A stretch of DNA of 11,164 nt from the NCBI GenBank assembly GCA_030531915.1, contig JAUNMD010000021.1:1-11164 (forward strand), read 5' to 3'. This document shows, piece after piece, positions 6,246-11,164 of the stretch. Positions within the stretch are counted from its first letter, which is position 1. The number at the start of each line of letters is the position of its first letter. The position numbers and the translations under genes were made by a program. This DNA comes from Pseudomonadota bacterium. Lineage in GTDB: Bacteria > Pseudomonadota > Alphaproteobacteria > Rs-D84. The notes beneath the pieces are model-generated. The model was not told the DNA's origin. It saw only the letters and a list, made by a program, of their open reading frames with translations, and searched no databases.

Positions 6246-6274
6246 ATTATATCAAAAATCGCACCCGCATTCAA
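6246..6274 (-). promoter_or_regulatory. Promoter of the amidase operon (leaderless type)
   Basis: Minus-strand TTGAAT (6269-6274), a 17-nt spacer and a perfect TATAAT (6246-6251). Only 9 nt lie between the -10 and the ATG at 6236, so transcription would begin about 2-4 nt before the start codon. No Shine-Dalgarno is present. Confidence 0.8.
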
Positions 6275-6287
6275 GAAATAACACAAG

Positions 6288-6310
6288 AAAAAACCGCCAG
6301 ACGGCGGTTT
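6288..6310 (-). terminator. Intrinsic terminator of the cysteine-rich protein gene
   Basis: Minus-strand AAACCGCC, loop GTCT, GGCGGTTT, then a run of T, about 24 bp after the stop codon at 6334. It isolates this gene from the amidase promoter. Confidence 0.88.
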
Positions 6311-6333
6311 AATTTTATGGGTTGCAGTGCACT

Positions 6334-7581
6334 TTATTGGCTGACACAATTTGCGAACATTTGTGCCACCATTGTTGTTTCGGTGGACGACAATGTTGCA
6401 ACCGGCACGATAAAGCAACGGCCGCTGTCACGAATAATAAATACTTTCGTTCCACGTTTGTATGCGGTCTGCATATTGTCCATCTGGGACGAAGACAAGA
6501 ACGCATTTTGGGTCAACGCGGAATTAGACAGCCCCGCCTGAACAACCTGTGATGCGGTGGCATAATTTTCCAATGTGTGTGACGATGTAACCTCCATATA
6601 AATCGACTGGTCACCATATGGATTTTCAACATTCGTATCGGTGGACGGGAATGCAACCCCAACCGCCAATGCCGCCGCCGTTTGCAATGCTGTCGGCTGG
6701 TTCGATGATGTGCCGGACGTGCTCGACGTATTGATTGTCATATCGTCGCCACACGCCAGATTCATACGGTTCGTATAACCAGCCAAAACGGAATCAACCG
6801 CCGCCTGCCACTCAGAGCCCTTTTTATTCAAATCCAAGCTGACGATTTTTTCGGCCCAGCCCCAAATATTTGCACCAACATTACCGGCGTTGGCAAAACG
6901 GGTTACCATTTCCGCGCTGCCCCCCGGGACACCCGCGCCACAGTAATCGGTCAGTTGCGTGGTCAACATACTGGTCGTTTCGTTGCCATATGCCAATGCA
7001 ACCGAATGGCACGCCATTGCAGCCTCTAATTCCTGACGACGTTGCAGACACAGGTCAGAATGCGACTTGGACAACTGGGTTGCCATATTTGACATAGACA
7101 GGTATGACATCAATTCCTGTTGCACATATGCCGGACACAGACGCGCGGCGGTGTTCATGCCCGCCCCGCCCGTACGCGTGTTTGTGTTGTACTGGGGCAA
7201 TAATACCCACGTATCTTTTTGTAAACATAACAATGCATAGTTATACAGTTCACTTTCGGTTGCATATTGGCATTTTGACTGACGCTGGCCGGGGACAACC
7301 GTCACATCGCCACAATAATCAGACAAACATTTGTAGATTTTTTCACGGCACGCCGAATCCACGTCCGGTTGATTCACCATGAAATACGTATTCCGCTGGT
7401 TCGTTTTGTATGCATTTGCCAATCCCGCGTTACCGCGACCGCCACTGGTGGTTGCAGTATTTACCGACACATAACGCGCAGAACCCGAATTGGTCGCCGT
7501 TGTGCCCGCCGATACCGCGTACGCATCAAAACCACAGAAAATCAGCCCCAGCGAGGCAAATATACCGAAAATGTTTTTCAT
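6334..7581 (-). CDS. Secreted cysteine-rich protein of unknown function
   Basis: A 415-aa protein that I do not recognise. It has a Sec signal peptide (MKNIFGIFASLGLIFCGFDAYA, likely cut after A22), so it is periplasmic or exported. The mature part has 12 cysteines (78, 85, 90, 104, 119, 149, 178, 191, 214, 277, 389, 412). Nine fall between 78 and 214, with pairs such as C85/C90, suggesting a disulfide-stabilised helical domain rich in Tyr, Gln and Met. After a Ser/Thr/Asn-rich linker (about 281-298), a C-terminal part (about 300-415) ends with IRDSGRCFIVPVATL. No catalytic motif, lipobox or internal repeat was seen. An in-frame upstream extension to 7836 exists but crosses prfB and is rejected; the start at 7581 has GAGAGGGA before it and a signal peptide after it. 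It is monocistronic and divergent from prfB. Confidence 0.85.
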   Translation of the reverse strand: MKNIFGIFASLGLIFCGFDAYAVSAGTTATNSGSARYVSVNTATTSGGRGNAGLANAYKTNQRNTYFMVNQPDVDSACREKIYKCLSDYCGDVTVVPGQRQSKCQYATESELYNYALLCLQKDTWVLLPQYNTNTRTGGAGMNTAARLCPAYVQQELMSYLSMSNMATQLSKSHSDLCLQRRQELEAAMACHSVALAYGNETTSMLTTQLTDYCGAGVPGGSAEMVTRFANAGNVGANIWGWAEKIVSLDLNKKGSEWQAAVDSVLAGYTNRMNLACGDDMTINTSSTSGTSSNQPTALQTAAALAVGVAFPSTDTNVENPYGDQSIYMEVTSSHTLENYATASQVVQAGLSNSALTQNAFLSSSQMDNMQTAYKRGTKVFIIRDSGRCFIVPVATLSSTETTMVAQMFANCVSQ

Positions 7582-7603
7582 TAAAATCCCTCTCGTTATG
7601 AAA

Positions 7604-7632
7604 ATTTTAACATAATCGACGAAAAAACGCAA
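7604..7632 (-). promoter_or_regulatory. Promoter of the cysteine-rich protein gene
   Basis: Minus-strand TTGCGT (7627-7632), a 17-nt spacer and TAAAAT (7604-7609), giving a leader of about 15 nt that contains the GAGAGGGA ribosome-binding site. Confidence 0.65.
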
Positions 7633-7663
7633 ACGTTCATTTATGTCCGCCACCAGAAAAATA

Positions 7664-7691
7664 TTGATTTGAACAAATAAATTGATACTAT
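7664..7691 (+). promoter_or_regulatory. Candidate prfB promoter
   Basis: TTGATT (7664-7669), a 16-nt spacer and TACTAT (7686-7691) match the consensus only partly (4 of 6 each). If real, transcription would start near 7698, almost on the second candidate ATG (7699), giving a leaderless message. No Shine-Dalgarno precedes either candidate start. Confidence 0.35.
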
Positions 7692-8770
7692 GGGTCGCAT
7701 GTTGATACCAAATGAAACTTTGACACAAATCCGCGACGACATTTCTGCCGTCAGGGGGTTTCTTTGACCCAGCCAAACTGGAATCTGAAATTGCCGAATT
7801 AAACGAACAGACGAACAAGCCGGATTTATGGGACAATCCCGATGCGGCGCGCGCGCTGTTACAGAAAAAATCTGGGTTGGAAAAATCTCTGTCTGAATTG
7901 CAGACACTGGAATCCGATTATAATAATCTGGTTGATTTGTACGAAATGGCACCAGAAGATGCCGACGTATTGGCCGCGATTGAAAAATTGGGCGATGCCG
8001 CGCATCGTGCAAAGTTTATCACCCTGTTTCGTGAACCGGCCGACCAAGACGGCGCATTCTTGTTTATTCAGGCGGGCGCAGGCGGAACCGAGGCCCAAGA
8101 TTGGGCGCAAATGCTGTCGCGTATGTATGCGCGATGGGCGGAACGCCACGGTTTTGTGACCGAGGTTATCGAAGAACACGAAGGCGACACCGCCGGTATT
8201 AAAAACATCACTTATCGCATCAGTGGTGACCGCGCGTATGGTTGGCTGAAAAACGAAATCGGCGTACACCGCTTGGTTCGTATTTCGCCGTTTAACGCCA
8301 ATGGCAAACGCCAGACCAGTTTTGCATCTGTGGACGTGTGGCCGGACGTGGACGACAGTATTGAAATTGAAATCAATGACAAAGATTTGCGCATTGACAC
8401 GTATCGTTCATCTGGTGCGGGTGGTCAACACGTAAACAAAACCGACAGCGCGGTTCGTATTACCCATATTCCAACGGGCATTGTCGTTACGTGTCAAAAC
8501 GAGCGCAGCCAGTTTCAGAACAAAGATATGGCGATGAAGATGTTGCGTTCACGCCTGTATGAATTGGAATTGCAAAAGCGTGCCGCCGAAGAAAACGCCG
8601 CCAAGGCCGCCCAGAAAAAGATTGAATGGGGCAGCCAGATTAGAAATTACGTCCTGTATCCGTACCAGTTGGTCAAAGATGTCCGCACCGGTGTTGAAAA
8701 AACGGATTCCGCCGCCGTGTTGGACGGGGATTTGGACGATTTTATGTTGGCCGCGTTGGCGCGCGACTAA
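7690..8770 (+). CDS. prfB: Peptide chain release factor 2 (RF2) with programmed +1 frameshift
   Basis: RF2 recognises UGA and UAA stop codons and triggers peptide release. The gene is in two frames: a short first reading (7690-7764, ending RGFL) stops at in-frame TGA 7765-7767, and a +1 slip on CTT continues at GAC 7766 to the stop at 8770, giving about 359 residues, close to the usual length of RF2. After the junction (DPAKLESEIAEL) the coiled N-terminal domain follows. The SPF codon-recognition tripeptide is at about 199-201 and the GGQ catalytic loop at about 244-246, in SGAGGQHVNKTDSA. Automatic calling may start at an internal TTG at 7877 and lose the first 62 residues. The start is either 7690 or 7699, both in frame and without a Shine-Dalgarno. 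It is divergent from the cysteine-rich gene, and no clear terminator follows. Confidence 0.95.
7753..7768 (+). promoter_or_regulatory. prfB programmed +1 frameshift site
   Basis: AGGGGG (7753-7758), three bases, CTT (7762-7764), TGA (7765-7767), then C. This is the classical geometry: an internal Shine-Dalgarno-like element positioned to pull the ribosome off CTT when RF2 is scarce at the UGA. It makes RF2 synthesis self-regulating. It differs from the E. coli site only in the codon between AGGGGG and CTT (TTT for TAT). Confidence 0.97.
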
Positions 8771-8789
8771 GGTATTTATACCCCACCCC

Positions 8790-8817
8790 TTGACTTTTCA
8801 AAAAATTGACATAAAAT
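8790..8817 (+). promoter_or_regulatory. Promoter of the phosphotransferase-like gene
   Basis: TTGACT (8790-8795), a 16-nt spacer and TAAAAT (8812-8817). The leader includes AAGGA (8837-8841), 8 nt before the ATG at 8850, so this gene is transcribed separately from prfB. Confidence 0.7.
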
Positions 8818-8849
8818 ATATTTGACAACAATCCAAAAGGACAAAATAT

Positions 8850-9671
8850 ATGAACAAAAACAGTAATGTTCCGACATACTACTTTCAGGCAATTCGCAGT
8901 ATAATCCCATACGCGACCAAGATTGAACGTCCACGCGTTCCGGGCAATGGGCACTGCACATTTATCGTCCAAGACAACGAAAATAACAAGTATATGTTCA
9001 AATTCAACGACTTTGACATGGTGTTCAAAAATATTCAGTTTAACAAAGTGTTGAGCCAACACGGCATTGCCGTGCCAAAACTGGAACAACATGTGTACAA
9101 GGCCGCATGGATGGAAACATATAAAATGATTCCGGGGCGCACATTGTACGAAAGTGTCAAAGACGGCCTGCCGAACAATATTGTCCGCAAGGTCTATCAC
9201 GACATTATCGAAGATTTCATCAAAATGTCCCAAATTGACATACGCGCGCTGCCAAAAACTGCATTTTCAGAGATTCATCAGGTGACCCAGCACGATGTTG
9301 CCGCAAACACCAGCAAATTGGCCGCCCCATTGTTCGCCGGTGCGGTGCGTGTAATGAACCGCGGCAAGAAAGATGACTTAGGGCTGTATCACTGTGGCAT
9401 TTCGCCAAAGAACATTATCGTTACCCCAGACGGCAAATACGCTGGTCTGATTGATACGGACGACGTTGCAATCAGCAATAAAAACTATGCATTTGGCGTT
9501 ATGGCCACCCAGTACGAACGTTTGGGCTATAATCCAAATGAACTGATTGATATGTACGAAGGTATTTCCGGCGAAGGACTGGATCACAAACACTTGGAAC
9601 GCATCGGCAAAATCAATGAATTTGGCCGTTGGGCAATGTGGAAAGCAGGCCTGCGTCAGAATCAAAAATAA
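8850..9671 (+). CDS. APH/choline-kinase-like phosphotransferase-fold protein, altered catalytic motif
   Basis: A 273-aa cytosolic protein with the two-lobed kinase-like fold of the aminoglycoside phosphotransferase family. The N-lobe shows strands ending in YMFKFND, with K51 as candidate nucleotide-binding Lys, and a hinge-like METYKMIPGRTLYE (88-101). The C-lobe has the catalytic-loop equivalent at 181-188, HCGISPKN, which aligns with HxDxxxxN but has G183 where the catalytic Asp should be. The metal-binding IDTDD (201-205) is kept. The final part is helical and basic. The substrate cannot be told from the sequence; small-molecule or lipid-precursor kinases are the usual functions in this family, and with the missing Asp it may be a pseudokinase. 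It has its own promoter, an AAGGA site and a shared terminator. Fold assignment is moderate; activity is unknown. Confidence 0.75.
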   Translation: MNKNSNVPTYYFQAIRSIIPYATKIERPRVPGNGHCTFIVQDNENNKYMFKFNDFDMVFKNIQFNKVLSQHGIAVPKLEQHVYKAAWMETYKMIPGRTLYESVKDGLPNNIVRKVYHDIIEDFIKMSQIDIRALPKTAFSEIHQVTQHDVAANTSKLAAPLFAGAVRVMNRGKKDDLGLYHCGISPKNIIVTPDGKYAGLIDTDDVAISNKNYAFGVMATQYERLGYNPNELIDMYEGISGEGLDHKHLERIGKINEFGRWAMWKAGLRQNQK

Positions 9672-9674
9672 GAA

Positions 9675-9705
9675 AACAGCCGCCAATTTGGCGGCTTGTT
9701 TTTTA
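9675..9705. terminator. Shared bidirectional terminator
   Basis: AGCCGCC (9678-9684), loop AATTT, GGCGGCT (9690-9696), with TTGTTTTTTATT on the plus side and GTTTTCTTATTTTTG on the minus side. It lies between the convergent phosphotransferase-like gene (stop at 9671) and the lipoprotein gene (stop at 9703), and can serve both. Confidence 0.88.
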
Positions 9706-10188
9706 TTCTGTGACGACCGGCTGTTCGGTCATTTCTAATTCGTCCAATGCGGCGTCCAGTTTGCGCAACGAACTGTTCTCGCACCCGCGACCAGTCCAAC
9801 CGAGTATTTCTTGACCGGTCTTATTATCGGCAATGGATATATTAAAACGCCACCACCAAAATCCATTGAATGGACACCAGAACGGGTTAAACACCGGTTT
9901 CTGTTCGCTGATTTGCACAACGTATCTGGCGTGACCTGTATCTGATACCGACAGGATTGATTCAGAATCATCGCTCTCGATATACGTCGTTTTTACAGAT
10001 GATTTCTTGTACCCAACCGTTACGTTATAGCCACGTTGCTCCAAGCGTTCTTTTATAAAATGCTGTAATTGATACCCACCACGGTCAACATATATGACGT
10101 CATTTGTATCCAGTGTATTTGGTTTGATATACATGCTGTTGCATGCGGCCAATGCGAATGGCAAGATTAAAATTGCAAAACGTTTCAT
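9703..10188 (-). CDS. Small lipoprotein of unknown function
   Basis: A 161-aa protein with a type II signal peptide: MKRFAILILPFALAAC, lipobox LAAC with lipidated C16, followed by Asn-Ser, so an outer-membrane location is plausible. The mature part has a helix (about 39-53, QLQHFIKERLEQRGY), beta-rich stretches, a striking aromatic patch at 100-115 (FNPFWCPFNGFWWWRF), and DNKTGQEILGW at 121-131. C105 and C136 could form a disulfide. The helix-plus-strand layout recalls small envelope lipoproteins such as DUF4136-like or LptE-like ones, but I cannot assign a family. An in-frame upstream ATG at 10299 is rejected because that region is tRNA-Arg; the start at 10188 has GGGGGA upstream and a lipoprotein signal after it. 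The gene begins 32 nt after the tRNA and is probably expressed from its transcript. Confidence 0.85.
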   Translation of the reverse strand: MKRFAILILPFALAACNSMYIKPNTLDTNDVIYVDRGGYQLQHFIKERLEQRGYNVTVGYKKSSVKTTYIESDDSESILSVSDTGHARYVVQISEQKPVFNPFWCPFNGFWWWRFNISIADNKTGQEILGWTGRGCENSSLRKLDAALDELEMTEQPVVTE

Positions 10189-10220
10189 ATGCAAAGTCCC
10201 CCATTTCAGGGCAATATTTC

Positions 10221-10297
10221 TGGCGCACCCGGCGCGATTCGAACGCGCAGTCCCCGCCTTCGGAGGGCGATGCTCTATCCAGTTGAGCCACGGGTGC
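10221..10297 (-). tRNA. tRNA-Arg, anticodon CCG
   Basis: A 77-nt cloverleaf with encoded CCA (10221-10223). The acceptor stem is GCACCCG/CGGGTGC with discriminator G. The D arm contains GGCTCAACTGGATAGAGC, and anticodon stem TCGCC/GGCGG holds loop CTCCGAA, so the anticodon is CCG (10261-10263), reading CGG. The T arm is GCGCG-TTCGAAT-CGCGC. Confidence 0.96.
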
Positions 10298-10308
10298 ATT
10301 TGCGCACT

Positions 10309-10336
10309 ATTATAAATATTTATCAGTAAATTGCAA
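10309..10336 (-). promoter_or_regulatory. Promoter of tRNA-Arg(CCG) and lipoprotein gene
   Basis: Minus-strand TTGCAA (10331-10336), a 16-nt spacer and TATAAT (10309-10314), 11 nt before the tRNA 5' end. The AT-rich stretch upstream (10337-10374) could act as an UP element; apart from that I see nothing in it. Confidence 0.8.
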
Positions 10337-10374
10337 GGTGGTTATGCTTTATTACTATTTCACTTTACCACTAT

Positions 10375-10403
10375 AAAAAAAACGCCCAAACGGGCGTTTT
10401 TTT
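10375..10403 (-). terminator. Intrinsic terminator of rubrerythrin
   Basis: Minus-strand CGCCC, loop GTTT, GGGCG, followed by eight T; the flanking A and T runs extend the stem. It begins within the rubrerythrin stop codon. The A run before the stem may also allow weak termination in the other direction. Confidence 0.9.
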
Positions 10404-11031
10404 ATTCGTCAATGTTTGTGTATTCACAGAACCCTTCGTTCGTGTCACAGCGGGAAATCGTACCCTCGCTGATGAAATAACCTTGGGTGTGCAGGCATGC
10501 TGGGCAAACCTTTGGTGCTTCTGTGCCAATGTGCCACATACCGCAATTTGTGCAACGCCACATAACGATGTGATCCTGTTTGAACAATGTGCCGTTTTCA
10601 ATCGCGTCAATCAATGCACGATAGCGGGATTCGTGATAGCGTTCTGCATAGCCGATATTTTTCAAGACATCTGCGATTGCTGGGAAACCTTCTTGGGCCG
10701 CGATTTGTGCGAATTTTGGATACATATTGGTGTTTTCTTCGTGTTCACCAAATGCCGCCGCCTGCAAGTTTTCCAATGTTGTGCCAATTTTGCCGGCTGG
10801 GAAAGACGCTGTGATTTCCAAATCGCCCCCTTCCAAGAACTTGAACAAACGAGATGCGTGTTCGCGTTCCTGTTCGGCTGTTTCCAAGAAAATCTTGCCG
10901 ATTGCCTGATACCCCTCATCTTTGGCCTTGGACGCAAAGAATGAATAGCGATTACGTGCCTGTGATTCACCTGCGAATGCAATCAACAGGTTCTTTTCTG
11001 TTTGTGTACCTTTTAATGATACTTGTGCCAT
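10402..11031 (-). CDS. Rubrerythrin
   Basis: A 209-aa non-haem iron peroxidase that reduces H2O2 to water in the cytoplasm, typical of anaerobes and microaerophiles. The N-terminal ferritin-like four-helix domain (about 1-145) carries the diiron motifs: E22 in GESQARNRY, E55xxH58 in EQEREH, E96/E99, and E130xxH133. The C-terminal rubredoxin domain (about 155-186) has the iron-binding pairs C160xxC163 and C176xxC179. It is about 18 residues longer than a typical 191-aa rubrerythrin: after GYF the tail runs to 209 and adds C195 and C202. The start at 11031 is supported by AAGGAG 9-10 nt upstream and MAQVSLKGTQTEKNL at the N-terminus. It is monocistronic, with promoter and terminator both visible. 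The electron donor is not encoded here. Confidence 0.95.
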   Translation of the reverse strand: MAQVSLKGTQTEKNLLIAFAGESQARNRYSFFASKAKDEGYQAIGKIFLETAEQEREHASRLFKFLEGGDLEITASFPAGKIGTTLENLQAAAFGEHEENTNMYPKFAQIAAQEGFPAIADVLKNIGYAERYHESRYRALIDAIENGTLFKQDHIVMWRCTNCGMWHIGTEAPKVCPACLHTQGYFISEGTISRCDTNEGFCEYTNIDE

Positions 11032-11047
11032 GTTTGCTTTCTCCTTT

Positions 11048-11164
11048 TTACTTTCGTTTTTGACATTTGGATTTTACCAGAAAAAAAGATAAAAGCAAAC
11101 AAATCACAAAAAACGCAATTATTTGGACTTTTGGGCGGTTTTCCGGCACGCAACCGAATGAATC
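11048..11164 (-). CDS. Possible 3' end of an upstream gene (membrane tail)
   Basis: The minus strand stays open from the right edge to a TAA at 11048-11050, 38 codons. The last part reads as a hydrophobic segment (IIAFFVICLLLSFFLV) followed by a basic end (KSKCQKRK), which would suit a C-terminal membrane anchor. It overlaps the rubrerythrin promoter, and the hydrophobicity comes partly from T-runs, so it may be chance. Nothing else was recognised between 11099 and 11164. Confidence 0.2.
   Translation of the reverse strand, partial: DSFGCVPENRPKVQIIAFFVICLLLSFFLVKSKCQKRK
11071..11098 (-). promoter_or_regulatory. Promoter of rubrerythrin
   Basis: Minus-strand TTGCTT (11093-11098), a 16-nt spacer and TAAAAT (11071-11076), giving a leader of about 33 nt that contains AAGGAG. 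No obvious peroxide- or iron-regulator box was recognised by eye. Confidence 0.6.

Noticed and set aside
7765..7767. In-frame TGA early in prfB as evidence of a pseudogene
   Set aside because: The surrounding AGGGGG and CTT TGA C are the standard programmed frameshift, and the downstream frame is intact with SPF and GGQ.
7582..7836. N-terminal extension of the cysteine-rich protein
   Set aside because: It crosses the promoter region and the 5' part of prfB on the other strand and would bury the signal peptide; a good ribosome-binding site supports 7581.
8771..8782. Palindrome GGTATTTATACC after prfB as a terminator
   Set aside because: The stem is short and AT-rich, and no T-run follows.
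10189..10299. N-terminal extension of the lipoprotein
   Set aside because: The region is tRNA-Arg(CCG), and the extension would abolish the lipoprotein signal.

Overview
The window reads as a chromosomal segment of an alphaproteobacterium. The best marker is a TrcR/DUF1013 protein, a family I know only from Alphaproteobacteria, next to the 5' part of the housekeeping sigma factor gene. Genes are compact, gaps are short, and there is no sign of phage, insertion sequence, CRISPR or integron. Rubrerythrin and a Prx6-type peroxiredoxin suggest a low-oxygen or host-associated life; that is inference, and I cannot name a genus.

Layout. Positions 1-3495 are all minus strand: rpoD (its 3' end lies outside the window) downstream of trcR, and ihfB followed 3 bp later by a single-polypeptide AccD-AccA carboxyltransferase that ends at a strong terminator. 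Positions 3647-4680 hold a convergent pair, a peroxiredoxin (+) and an alkyltransferase-like DNA repair protein (-), whose stop codons share one CTAG. The repair gene begins 16 nt after tRNA-Ser(CGA). Next on the minus strand come a 68-aa conserved-looking protein overlapping the end of a Tat-exported cell-wall amidase, then a secreted cysteine-rich protein of unknown function. Positions 7690-9671 are plus strand: prfB with its programmed +1 frameshift, and an aminoglycoside-phosphotransferase-like protein lacking the usual catalytic Asp. The last part is minus strand again: a small lipoprotein behind tRNA-Arg(CCG), and rubrerythrin.

How it works together. Most genes are housekeeping: transcription (rpoD, trcR), nucleoid structure (ihfB), fatty-acid initiation (accD-accA), translation termination (prfB), decoding (two tRNAs), peptidoglycan splitting (amidase) and oxidative or alkylation defence (prx, atl, rubrerythrin). 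Sigma70-type promoters with 16-17 nt spacers can be read by eye before most transcription units, and five intrinsic terminators punctuate them. The two tRNA promoters have the same hexamers and spacer (TTGCAA-16-TATAAT), and each tRNA sits directly upstream of a protein gene with no terminator between.

I did not find a clearly new multi-gene system. The most unusual items are the cysteine-rich secreted protein, the kinase-like protein with a degraded catalytic motif, the apparently leaderless amidase mRNA, the tRNA-mRNA couplings and the AccD-AccA fusion. All family names come from reading motifs, not from database searches.
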